Source: Bradyrhizobium sp. 138 (GTDB taxonomy: Bacteria > Pseudomonadota > Alphaproteobacteria > Rhizobiales > Xanthobacteraceae). Taken from it: a stretch of 64,000 bases of DNA. A program made the position numbers and the translations under genes. This document shows, piece by piece, positions 51,529 through 59,226 of the stretch (position 1 is the stretch's first letter; each line of letters starts with the position of its first letter). The stretch lies in the NCBI RefSeq assembly GCF_023074075.1, contig NZ_JADPKT010000055.1, forward strand, positions 1 through 64,000, written 5' to 3'. The notes beneath the pieces were generated by a model. That model was not told the origin of the DNA. It was given only the letters and a program-made list of their open reading frames with translations, and ran no database searches.

Positions 51529-52580
51529 CTTACATCGCAAAACCGAAATTCCATCATCCGAGCCTGAAGAAGAACGAGCTCGGCTACACCCATCGCGACT
51601 ACGAGGGCAAGATCTCGACGCTGTGCGCCGGTTGCGGTCACGATTCGATCACGGCCTCGATCATCGAAGCCTGCTACGAGCTGTCGATCGAGCCGCACCG
51701 GGTGGCAAAGATCTCCGGCATCGGCTGCTCCTCGAAGACGCCGGACTATTTCCTCGGCAATTCGCACGGCTTCAATTCCGTGCACGGCCGCATGCCCAGC
51801 GTGCTCACGGGCGCCAACCTCGCCAACCGCGATTTGATCTATCTCGGCGTTTCCGGCGACGGCGATTCCGCCTCGATCGGCTTCGGCCAGTTCGCGCATT
51901 CGATCCGGCGCGGCGTCAATATGACCTATATCGTCGAGAACAACGGCGTCTACGGCCTGACCAAGGGCCAGTTCTCCGCGACCGCCGACCGCGGCTCGAA
52001 GAGCAAGAAGGGCGTCACCAACACCGACAACGCCATCGACCTCGTCGCGATCGCGCTGCAACTCGGCGCCACCTTCGTCGCGCGCTCGTTCTCCGGCGAC
52101 AAGACCCAGCTCGTGCCGCTGATCGCGGCCGCGATCCGGCACAAGGGCGCGTCCTTCATCGACGTCATCAGTCCTTGCATCGCCTTCAACAACCACGCCG
52201 GCTCGACCAAGAGCTTCGATTATGTCCGCGAGCACAACGACGCCGTGAACCGGCTCGACGTGCTGGTCGGCCGCGACCCGATCGCGGTCGATTACGCGCC
52301 CGGCACGGTGCAAATGGTCGAGCAGCACGACGGCAGCAAGATCGCGCTGCGCAAGATCGACGCCGACTACGATCCGCACGACCGGTTGGGGGCCCAAACC
52401 TTCCTCGCGCGGCACGCCGCCAAGGGGCAGATCGTGACCGGTCTTCTGTACGTCGATCCCGACGCGGAAGATCTGCACGAGCATCTCAACACGGTCGAGA
52501 CGCCGCTCAACTCTCTGGAGGCGGACACGCTGTGCCCGGGCTCGGCGGTGCTGGACAAGATCAACGCCAGCCTGCGGTGA
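51525..52580 (+). CDS. korB: 2-oxoacid:acceptor oxidoreductase beta subunit (TPP-binding)
   Basis: A 351-residue thiamine-diphosphate subunit. The TPP motif is GVSGDGDSASIGFGQ, with the ending Asn pair in VENNGVYGLTKGQ. Cys34, Cys37, Cys68 and Cys218 are placed as the four ligands of the proximal [4Fe-4S] cluster typical of this subunit (TLCAGCGHDSI, GIGCSSKT and SPCIAFNNH). It overlaps the alpha gene by four bases and ends one base from the stop of the convergent DUF4399 gene. The complex is presumably the three-gene product. Confidence 0.92.
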   Translation: MTYIAKPKFHHPSLKKNELGYTHRDYEGKISTLCAGCGHDSITASIIEACYELSIEPHRVAKISGIGCSSKTPDYFLGNSHGFNSVHGRMPSVLTGANLANRDLIYLGVSGDGDSASIGFGQFAHSIRRGVNMTYIVENNGVYGLTKGQFSATADRGSKSKKGVTNTDNAIDLVAIALQLGATFVARSFSGDKTQLVPLIAAAIRHKGASFIDVISPCIAFNNHAGSTKSFDYVREHNDAVNRLDVLVGRDPIAVDYAPGTVQMVEQHDGSKIALRKIDADYDPHDRLGAQTFLARHAAKGQIVTGLLYVDPDAEDLHEHLNTVETPLNSLEADTLCPGSAVLDKINASLR

Positions 52581-53030
52581 TCATCTGCTCCGCGCCGAAG
52601 CCGGCGGCCTGACGCGTATCGTGATCTTCTCCGACACGACAGGCGGCTCGAACGGATAATGCTTCGCATCGCCCAGGACCAACTGGAGCGTGTGCGTTCC
52701 CGGCGCAAGCTCGAGCATGGTTTCGGTCTGCCCCGCCCCGAAATGCAGGTGCGACTTGTCCTGCGGGATCGGCTCCTTGGAATCGATCGGCTCGTTGACG
52801 TCGACCAAGAGATGGTGATGACCGGCGTTCTGATAGTCGTCGCCGGCATGGGTCACGCCCATGTTGCGCAGGCCGAACCGGACCCAGAATCCACCGCGAA
52901 CTTTCTGGCCGTCATACGGCGTGATGAAATAGAGCTTGGCGTCCTTGGGCGCGGTCTTGCCTTGCGAGCAGGCCGTGCCCGGGAGCAAAGCAATCGCGGT
53001 CGCCACCGCGACACAGGAAATGATCTTCAT
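52581..53030 (-). CDS. DUF4399 exported protein
   Basis: A 149-residue protein with a signal peptide (core VAVATAIALLPGTA). The ATG at 53030 has TGGAG before it; the longer frame lacks support. A weak lipobox (GTAC) could make it a lipoprotein, otherwise it is periplasmic. The mature protein has a beta-sandwich pattern with AGHHHLLVDVNEP and KSHLHFGAGQTE, which are typical of the family. The His-rich stretch may bind metal. Function unknown. The stop abuts the convergent korB gene. Confidence 0.82.
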   Translation of the reverse strand: MKIISCVAVATAIALLPGTACSQGKTAPKDAKLYFITPYDGQKVRGGFWVRFGLRNMGVTHAGDDYQNAGHHHLLVDVNEPIDSKEPIPQDKSHLHFGAGQTETMLELAPGTHTLQLVLGDAKHYPFEPPVVSEKITIRVRPPASARSR

Positions 53031-53047
53031 CAAATTGACTCCAGCAC

Positions 53048-54598
53048 TTACGGACTGAGCGCGACACGGAAGCCATGCGTGGGATAGCGGACATTGGTGT
53101 CGTAGCCATCGCGATTGGACGGCCGCACATATCTTGAATCGTTTTTCCAGGAGCCCGAGCGGAGGACGTGCGAGGAGCAGTCGCTGCCGCTCCACGCCGA
53201 GCCGTCGCTCGGCGCGCCCTGATAGGTCCTGTGCCAGCAGTCCTCGACCCACTGGTCGATGCCGCCGCCCATGTCATAGAGCCCGAATGGATTAGGCTTG
53301 AAGCTGCCGACCTTGGCCGGCTGCTCGGCCGCGAGTTCACCGCAATCCTTGCAGCCGGCCATGCCCGGTTGGAGCTTGTCGCCCCACCAGTATTTGCTCT
53401 GCGTGCCGCCGCGCGCCGCATATTCCCATTCGGCTTCGCTCGGAAGCCGGTAGGGCTTCTTCGTCGCCTGCGCGAGCCAGACGGCATATTGCTGCGCGTC
53501 GGCCCAGCTCACATTGCTGACCGGGGCATCGTCCTTGCCGGTGGCCGTGAATCCGCACGCCTTTGCCGCGGCGCATTCGTTCCATTCCCGCACGGTGACC
53601 GGATATTTGCCGATCGAGAACGGCTTGATCGTGACCTGGTGAACAGGTCGCTCGGTCGGATCATCATTGCTTCCCATCGCGAAACTGCCGCCGCGAATGG
53701 CGATCATCTCGGGTTCGCGAGGCGGCGCCGCCGATGGGCTGGGCGACGGCGACGGCGACGTAGGCGCCGAAGCCAATGACGGAGACGGTTGCGGCGTCTG
53801 CGTCGCCGCCTCGCTTGGCAGCGGCTGCGGACTCGGTGAAGCGGCAGGAGAAACTGCAGGAGAAGCTACCGGAGAAGCGGTTGGCACGGCTGCCTGCTCT
53901 CCAATCCTGCCGGGCTGCGCCAGCAGATACCAGAGCACGCCTGCGGCCAGCATCATCACTGTGATGGCCAGCAGAAAGATCAGCGCGGTCTCGCGCCGGC
54001 TTCTGGTCTTGCCCACGGCATCCGCGTCCGGCAGCACGCGATAGACGCGCACGGGATCGGTGATGTTCTTGACTTTGCGGTCCCCAAGCGACTCATACCC
54101 GCACACCACCTTGTGCTTGATCTGCTCGTAGATCGCACCCGAGATATAGACCTGACCGGGCTCGGCAATGCCCTCAATGCGTGTGGCGATGTTGACGCCG
54201 TCGCCATACACATCGTCCGGCTCCACGATCACGTCGCCGAGATTGACGCCGATCCGGTATTCGAGCCGCGAATGCTTCGGAAGCGAAGCGTTGCGGCCGA
54301 TGAGGTTCTGCTGGATGACGATACTGCATCGAACGGCCTCGACGGGACTGTCGAAGATGGCAATGAAACCATCACCGGTGGTCTTAACCAGGCTTCCATG
54401 GTGCTCGACGATGCTGGGCTGGATGAGATCCCGCTCGATCCGCTTGACGCGAGCATGCGTGCCTTCCTCGTCGGCCTGCATCAACCGACTGTAGGAGACG
54501 ATGTCACCGACGATGATCGCTGCGAGACGCCGAGGCATTCCGCCGTGCGGCGGCGGCTCATCGTGATTTCCGGATCTGAAGTTGCGAATTTCGCCCAT
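53048..54598 (-). CDS. Class III cyclase - TM - Pro/Ser linker - SUMF1-domain fusion protein
   Basis: A 516-residue protein. The N-terminal cyclase domain (about 22-190) has metal Asp32 (IIVGDIVSYS) and Asp76 (VKTTGDGFIAIF), so it may make a cyclic nucleotide. One membrane helix (about 205-227) follows. A 60-residue Pro/Ser/Ala linker comes next, then a periplasmic SUMF1/formylglycine-type domain from about 298. The end of that domain reads HVLRSGSWKNDSRYVRPSNR: at the position of the active-site Cys of formylglycine-generating enzymes there is no Cys. The domain is probably a sensor or binding module rather than an enzyme. The start at 54598 is chosen with GGAG upstream; another ATG lies 20 codons on. 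Confidence 0.87.
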   Translation of the reverse strand: MGEIRNFRSGNHDEPPPHGGMPRRLAAIIVGDIVSYSRLMQADEEGTHARVKRIERDLIQPSIVEHHGSLVKTTGDGFIAIFDSPVEAVRCSIVIQQNLIGRNASLPKHSRLEYRIGVNLGDVIVEPDDVYGDGVNIATRIEGIAEPGQVYISGAIYEQIKHKVVCGYESLGDRKVKNITDPVRVYRVLPDADAVGKTRSRRETALIFLLAITVMMLAAGVLWYLLAQPGRIGEQAAVPTASPVASPAVSPAASPSPQPLPSEAATQTPQPSPSLASAPTSPSPSPSPSAAPPREPEMIAIRGGSFAMGSNDDPTERPVHQVTIKPFSIGKYPVTVREWNECAAAKACGFTATGKDDAPVSNVSWADAQQYAVWLAQATKKPYRLPSEAEWEYAARGGTQSKYWWGDKLQPGMAGCKDCGELAAEQPAKVGSFKPNPFGLYDMGGGIDQWVEDCWHRTYQGAPSDGSAWSGSDCSSHVLRSGSWKNDSRYVRPSNRDGYDTNVRYPTHGFRVALSP

Positions 54599-54913
54599 GC
54601 GGGGGGACTCCACAAACTTGCAAGGCAACCCCAGCTTACGACTGCCAAAGGCGGTCGTCTGTGAAGGCTACCACATTGACGAACCGAGACAATGTCGCGG
54701 CAATCGAAGTCGTCGAGTTCCAAAAGGATCGAGGCGCCACGCCAATTGAACCTTCTTGATCCCATTCACGACTAAAGTCCCGCCGTAAAAGCACCGCGGC
54801 CGCCGCGCGATGGCCCGCTCCGGCGAAGGTTGAACGCGGAACACCTCGCTTGCGTCTAACAGACAGCGGCTCTGTCCTGCTGCAATGAGTTGTCACGCGC
54901 CCTCGAGGCCATC
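54599..54913. other. Spacer without recognisable gene
   Basis: These 315 bases separate the divergent cyclase-SUMF1 gene from a secreted protein gene. No frame has a domain or clear ribosome-binding site. I see no palindrome beyond short ones and no promoter that I would defend. It must hold the promoters of both divergent genes. Confidence 0.5.
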
Positions 54914-55534
54914 ATGAAGCGCTCCACCTTTGCTGCTCTCACCTTGACGGCGCTGACCAGCGTCGCCCTGGCCGAGGAAGGCGACGACATTCGCGAGGCC
55001 GGCAAGGCCGAAGCCGAGACCTTCAATGCGCGCATGTATGCGGGCCCGCCCGGCAGCAAGGCCTATGCCTGCTTCGTCCGCCGCTACGATGCCGATCATC
55101 TGGCTCGGCACCCGAAGCAGAAGGTCGCTGCGATGAAGCTGCTGATCTCCGCGGAAGTCGACAAGGAGGACAAGGAACTGCACAACTCCTTCCGTCTCGG
55201 CTTCCGCTACCGCCATCGCTCCGGCGATTTCGACTCCAGCGGCTCGTGCAACCACGCCGTATTCACCAAGAGTGGCAACGAGGTACGCCTCGGCTGCGGC
55301 GTCGACTGCGAGGGCGGGGGCATCGGCATCGCGCTCTCCAAGGACGACAGATCGGCGATCGTACGGCTCGAACGTGTCAGGGTCTGGCAGAACAACAAGC
55401 CGGACGACGATGCCGAGCAATCGCTGGTGGCCGGCGCCGACGACAGGATTTTCCGCCTCGACCGTACCGACAATAGCGATTGCGCTTCGCTGGTGACCGA
55501 CCGCAAGGAACTCGCGGCGCTCCGTCACAAATGA
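54914..55534 (+). CDS. Secreted protein of unknown function
   Basis: A 206-residue protein. The ATG at 54914 gives a normal signal peptide (KRSTFAALTLTALTSVALA); the frame starts eight codons earlier. The mature part has four or more Cys residues (in YACFVRRY, SGSCNHAVF, RLGCGVDCEGGG and SDCASLVT), enough for disulfides. Acidic repeats and a Gly-rich loop occur, and the centre looks beta-rich. No family is recognised. Confidence 0.7.
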   Translation: MKRSTFAALTLTALTSVALAEEGDDIREAGKAEAETFNARMYAGPPGSKAYACFVRRYDADHLARHPKQKVAAMKLLISAEVDKEDKELHNSFRLGFRYRHRSGDFDSSGSCNHAVFTKSGNEVRLGCGVDCEGGGIGIALSKDDRSAIVRLERVRVWQNNKPDDDAEQSLVAGADDRIFRLDRTDNSDCASLVTDRKELAALRHK

Positions 55535-55573
55535 TATGTGTCCGGCGAACGGAGATCAGCCGAGGAGGTCGCC

Positions 55574-56023
55574 ATGAATCGCCGGAACATCTTGTGGAGC
55601 GCCGTTTCGGCTTTGGGCGCAGCGTTTGGCGCCTCGCGTGCACAAGCCGCCACCGAAGCGGGCACGGGCAACAGGCTGAAGGTCGTCTATCACCTCAGCG
55701 ACGCCGAGAAGGTCAATTTCGTGCTCGGCAACATCCAGAACCACATCGACGGCGTCGGCGGCCCCGAGCATGTCACGATCGCGCTGGTGATCCATGGTCC
55801 CGCGCTGAAGGCGTTTCACGGGGCGCAGGCCAATCCCGACGTCAGCAAGCGCGTCGGCGAGTTCTCCAAGGACGGCGTGGAGCTCGCCGCCTGCGGCAAC
55901 ACGATGAAGGCGCAGAACATCACGCTGACGGATCTGCTGCCGGGTTTTGTCAGCGCGGAGAAAGGCGGCGTGGTGCGTTTGGCCGAGCTGCAATCGCAGG
56001 GGTATTTGTATTTGCGGCCGTAG
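55574..56023 (+). CDS. DsrE-like exported protein
   Basis: A 149-residue protein with an N-terminal signal of Tat-like kind (NRRNILWSAVSALGAAFGAS) without a full twin-Arg consensus; GAGGAGG precedes the ATG. The mature part is a DsrE/DsrF fold: VYHLSDAEKVNFVLGNIQNH, HVTIALVIHGPALKAFHG and ELAACGNTMKAQNI. The single Cys in LAACGNTM is at the usual sulfur-handling position. Sulfur transfer is the family role; this exported member may act in the periplasm. Confidence 0.85.
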   Translation: MNRRNILWSAVSALGAAFGASRAQAATEAGTGNRLKVVYHLSDAEKVNFVLGNIQNHIDGVGGPEHVTIALVIHGPALKAFHGAQANPDVSKRVGEFSKDGVELAACGNTMKAQNITLTDLLPGFVSAEKGGVVRLAELQSQGYLYLRP

Positions 56024-56057
56024 GACTGCCACGCCTTCCAATCGCACTTGACTCACC

Positions 56058-56102
56058 CATAACCCCACGGTTATGAGTTAATCCATAACTTCTCGGTTAT
56101 GG
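56058..56102. promoter_or_regulatory. Twin operator of the ArsR regulator
   Basis: Two copies of ATAAC-N6-GTTAT lie just upstream of the ArsR gene ATG at 56109. The first is CATAACCCCACGGTTATG (56058-56075) and the second CCATAACTTCTCGGTTATGG (56083-56102), 26 bases apart. The second copy ends seven bases before the start codon, so a bound dimer would cover the ribosome-binding site and the promoter. Autorepression is the most likely use. Confidence 0.7.
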
Positions 56103-56108
56103 ATCTCC

Positions 56109-56432
56109 ATGTCCCCTGCCCCCGACCTTCTGTTCAGGACGCTCGCCGACCCGACAAGGCGGGCGATCTTCGAGCGGCTGTGCCGCGAGGGCGAGCAAAC
56201 GGTCGGGGCACTGACGGCGCTATCCGGCGTTTCACAACCGGCGGTCTCGAAGCATCTCGGCGCGCTGAAGCAGGCCGGCCTTGTGCGCGACCGCCATAAA
56301 GGACGGCAGACCCACTACAGCGCCCAGCCCGGCGCGCTCGATCCGCTGATCGACTGGACCAGCCAGATGGCCGGCTTCTGGCAGAGGCAGCTCGACGCAC
56401 TCGACGATCTCCTGAAGAGGATGGACCAATGA
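56109..56432 (+). CDS. ArsR-family transcriptional regulator
   Basis: A 107-residue winged helix-turn-helix repressor. The N-terminal PAPDLLFRTLADPTRRAIFE and the recognition helix in TALSGVSQPAVSKHLGALKQ are diagnostic. There is no Cys cluster for metal binding, so it belongs to the metal-independent group that is found with SRPBCC partners. The stop overlaps the next start by four bases. The duplicated palindrome immediately before it is the probable operator. Confidence 0.9.
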   Translation: MSPAPDLLFRTLADPTRRAIFERLCREGEQTVGALTALSGVSQPAVSKHLGALKQAGLVRDRHKGRQTHYSAQPGALDPLIDWTSQMAGFWQRQLDALDDLLKRMDQ

Positions 56433-56860
56433 CTGAAGCCTCAAGCCAGACGCGCGCGGTGGTCGTCGAGCGCGAATTTGCCTTTCCGCCCGAGCGGCTC
56501 TGGCGCGCGCTGACGCAGCCGCATCTGATCGAGGAATGGCTGATGAAGAACGACTTCAAGCCGTCAGTCGGCCATCGTTTCAATCTGCGCGGCGAATGGG
56601 GCGGCGTGCTGGACTGCGAGGTGCTCACCATCGAGCCGCAGAAGAGCCTCGCCTACACCTGGAATTTCTCGCATGAGGACGCCGCCTTCGACCTCAAGAG
56701 CGTCGTGACCTTCACGCTGACGCCGACGAGCGCCGGGACGCATTTGCGCGTCGAGCAGGCGGGCTTCGGCCCGACGCAGAAGCAGGCCTATGGCGGCGCG
56801 CATGCCGGCTGGAAGCAGTTCTTCAACAAGCTGGACGAGGTGCTGGCGCGGGCTGACTAG
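56429..56860 (+). CDS. SRPBCC/AHSA1-domain protein
   Basis: A 143-residue START-like protein of the activator-of-Hsp90-ATPase type. Its signature pieces are EREFAFPPERLWRALTQP, LNYTWNF-like LAYTWNFSHED, and GGAHAGWKQFFNKLDEVL at the end. The fold holds hydrophobic ligands. It is co-translated with the ArsR gene (four-base overlap), a common pairing in which the ligand-binding protein may relieve the repressor or protect against stress. No catalytic residues are known. Confidence 0.88.
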   Translation: MTEASSQTRAVVVEREFAFPPERLWRALTQPHLIEEWLMKNDFKPSVGHRFNLRGEWGGVLDCEVLTIEPQKSLAYTWNFSHEDAAFDLKSVVTFTLTPTSAGTHLRVEQAGFGPTQKQAYGGAHAGWKQFFNKLDEVLARAD

Positions 56861-56904
56861 CGCCGCCTGCGTCCATTCCGATCAATCTTTAAAGGAGGTC
56901 TCTC

Positions 56905-57129
56905 GTGAGCACGCATATGTGGGTTCGGCAGATTCATCGCTGGCTGTCGATGGCTTTCACGCTCGCGGTCATCGCCAACATCGTGGCGATGACCATGCAG
57001 GTCCAGGCCGTCTGGATCGGCTTCCTGGCGCTCGTGCCGCTGATCCCGCTACTCGCAACCGGGCTCTATCTGTTCGCGCTGCCCTACCTCGGCCAGCATA
57101 CCGGCGCGCGCAGTGAGGCAAGCTCGTGA
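56905..57129 (+). CDS. Small two-helix membrane protein
   Basis: A 74-residue protein with two hydrophobic segments (about 15-34 and 37-60) and polar ends. The start is GTG with a strong AAAGGAGG sequence upstream. The stop overlaps the GTG start of the DUF1801 gene by four bases. It lies in the ArsR-SRPBCC transcript. No family is recognised; it may be a membrane partner of this cassette. Confidence 0.65.
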   Translation: MSTHMWVRQIHRWLSMAFTLAVIANIVAMTMQVQAVWIGFLALVPLIPLLATGLYLFALPYLGQHTGARSEASS

Positions 57130-57557
57130 AGAAGGCGGCAGCGAAGAAGGCTGGAGCGAAAGAAACGGGCGCAGCGTCAGCCTCGAAACTGATCGACGGC
57201 AGGATCAGGGAGCTCGGCGACTGGCGCGGCCAGACGCTTGCCCGGATCCGCGACCTGATCAAGCAGGCCGATCCTGAAGTCGTCGAGGAGTGGAAATGGC
57301 GCGGCGTTCCCGTGTGGGAGCACGACGGCATCATCTGCACCGGCGAGACTTACAAGGCGGTGGTGAAGATGACCTTTGCCAAAGGCGCGGCGCTGGAGGA
57401 TCCCTCAGGCCTGTTCAATTCCAGTCTTGAGGGCAACGTGCGGCGGGCGATCGATATTCGCGAGGGCGAGAAGATCGACGAGAAGGCGTTGAAGGCGCTG
57501 ATCCGCGCGGCGGTGGAGTTGAATGCGAGCAAGAAGAAGCCGGCGAAGAAGGCTTGA
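57126..57557 (+). CDS. DUF1801 (YdhG-like) protein
   Basis: A 143-residue protein. The central part (about 20-125) has the DUF1801 pattern, with ELGDWRGQTLARIRDLIKQA, EEWKWRGVPVWEHDGIICTG and KMTFAKGAALEDPSGLFNSS. It is framed by Lys/Ala-rich ends that may bind nucleic acid or be disordered. The GTG start overlaps the membrane gene stop. It is cytoplasmic and the function is unknown. It is the likely last gene of the ArsR cassette. Confidence 0.85.
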   Translation: MKKAAAKKAGAKETGAASASKLIDGRIRELGDWRGQTLARIRDLIKQADPEVVEEWKWRGVPVWEHDGIICTGETYKAVVKMTFAKGAALEDPSGLFNSSLEGNVRRAIDIREGEKIDEKALKALIRAAVELNASKKKPAKKA

Positions 57558-57596
57558 TGAGCTGAAGGTCGAAGCGGCGTCAGCGACGGTCTCTCC

Positions 57597-57625
57597 GTTC
57601 CCTCCCCCGCAAGGGCGGAGGGAAC
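57597..57625. terminator. Hairpin between convergent genes (possible bidirectional terminator)
   Basis: A perfect 9-bp stem GTTCCCTCC/GGAGGGAAC with an 11-base loop lies between the DUF1801 stop and the SpoVR stop. It can fold in transcripts from both directions. No U-tract follows, so rho-independent function is uncertain. Confidence 0.4.
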
Positions 57626-57687
57626 GCACTTCCGTCGGAGCACCAGTCGGAGCTCACAACATCAGGCGTTCGGTCTGGCAGCCCGCC

Positions 57688-59226
57688 TCACGCCACCGCC
57701 GCGGGGATCGGGCGCGGGCTGACGACATATTCGCGCACGACCTTGTCGTTGGCATCGACCTCGATCAGCGCGACGTCGTAGGTCCAGAGATCGGCCAGAT
57801 GCTGCAGCACGCGCTTGGCATCGGTCTCGTTGAGCTGCGAGCCCTTGATGACGTGATGATGCAGGATCAGGCGGCGGTCGCCGGAGAGATCGACGTCGAC
57901 CACCTCGATATTGGCATCGATGAAGCCGACATCGTGCTGCCGTGCCAGCTCGCGTCGGACGCGCCGGAAGCCGCGCTCGTCATGGATGGCATCGACCCGG
58001 ATGCCGGCGCGCTCTTCGGGATCGTCGTGCAAATGGAACATGCGGAAGTGCCGCATCAGCTTCGGACTCAGGAATTGCGCAATGAAGCTCTCATCGCGGT
58101 AATTGGCCCAGACGTCGCGCAGCACGCCCATGACGTCGCCCTTGCCGGCGATGTCAGGGAACCACTCGCGGTCCTCGTCCTCCGGCTTGGTGACGATGCG
58201 CTCGATATCCTGCATCACGGCAAAACCGAGCGCATAGGGGTTGAAGCCGGAGAAGCGCGGGTCGTCGAATTCCGGCTGAAACACCACGTTGGTGTGTGAT
58301 CCCAGGAATTCGAGGAAGTTGCCGTCGGTGATGCGGCCCTGCTCATGCAGCTTGGTCATGATGCGATAGTGGACGTAGGTCGCCGTCCCCTCGTTCATCA
58401 CCTTGGTCTGGCTCTGCGGGTAGAAATATTGCGCGATGTGGCGGACGATGCGCAGCAGCTCGCGTTGCCACGGCGCCAGGCGCGGCGCGCTCTTCTCCAG
58501 GAAGTAGAGCAAATTCTCTTGCGGCAGGCCGAGCAGCTTCCGGCGGCGCTCGATGCTGAGCGCGGTCCGGCTCTTGGCCGCGCCCTTGGGCACGGTGCGC
58601 CAGAGGTCGTTGAAGACCTCCTCCTCGTGCTGACGGCGGCGCCCGGCCCGCTTCTCCTCGGCGCGCAGATCGAGCTTCTTCTTGCCGGGATAGCGGTCGA
58701 TGCCGTGCGACATCAGCGCGTGCGCGGCATCGAGCGTACGCTCGACCTCGACGCGGCCGTGGCGCTCCTCGCATTGCATGACATACGTCTTGGCGAAGTC
58801 GAGATAATCCAGGATGCCGTCGGCGTCGGTCCACTGCTTGAACAGATAATTGTTCTTGAAGAAGTGGTTGTGACCGAAGGCGGCGTGGGCGATCACCAGC
58901 GTCTGCATCGTCGCCGTGTTCTCCTCCATCAGATAGGAGATACAAGGCGAGGAGTTGATCACGATCTCATAGGCGAGCCCCATTAGGCCCTTGCGATAGG
59001 ACGCCTCGTGGAACGCAAAATGCTTGCCGAACGACCAGTGCTTGTAGAACAAGGGCATGCCGACCGACGAATAGGCGTCCAGCATCTGCTCGGCGGTGAT
59101 GACCTCAATCTGGTTCGGATAGACGTCGAGCCCGAGATCCTTCAGCGCCACCTCCTCGCAGGCGTCGGTGATGCGCTGCAAGGTGTGAAAATCCCAATCG
59201 GCGCCTTCGAACAAGCGTTCCGTCAT
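57688..59226 (-). CDS. spoVR: SpoVR family protein
   Basis: A 512-residue cytoplasmic protein of the SpoVR/YcgB family. Recognisable pieces include GMPLFYKHWSFGKHFAFHEA, AYEIVINSSPCISYLMEENT and FGHNHFFKNN. Members are linked to stress survival and are usually co-encoded with the PrkA kinase and the YeaH-type protein. Its start overlaps the end of the YeaH gene by four bases, so the three genes form an operon ordered prkA, yeaH, spoVR. Length is normal. The molecular function is unknown. Confidence 0.92.
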   Translation of the reverse strand: MTERLFEGADWDFHTLQRITDACEEVALKDLGLDVYPNQIEVITAEQMLDAYSSVGMPLFYKHWSFGKHFAFHEASYRKGLMGLAYEIVINSSPCISYLMEENTATMQTLVIAHAAFGHNHFFKNNYLFKQWTDADGILDYLDFAKTYVMQCEERHGRVEVERTLDAAHALMSHGIDRYPGKKKLDLRAEEKRAGRRRQHEEEVFNDLWRTVPKGAAKSRTALSIERRRKLLGLPQENLLYFLEKSAPRLAPWQRELLRIVRHIAQYFYPQSQTKVMNEGTATYVHYRIMTKLHEQGRITDGNFLEFLGSHTNVVFQPEFDDPRFSGFNPYALGFAVMQDIERIVTKPEDEDREWFPDIAGKGDVMGVLRDVWANYRDESFIAQFLSPKLMRHFRMFHLHDDPEERAGIRVDAIHDERGFRRVRRELARQHDVGFIDANIEVVDVDLSGDRRLILHHHVIKGSQLNETDAKRVLQHLADLWTYDVALIEVDANDKVVREYVVSPRPIPAAVA

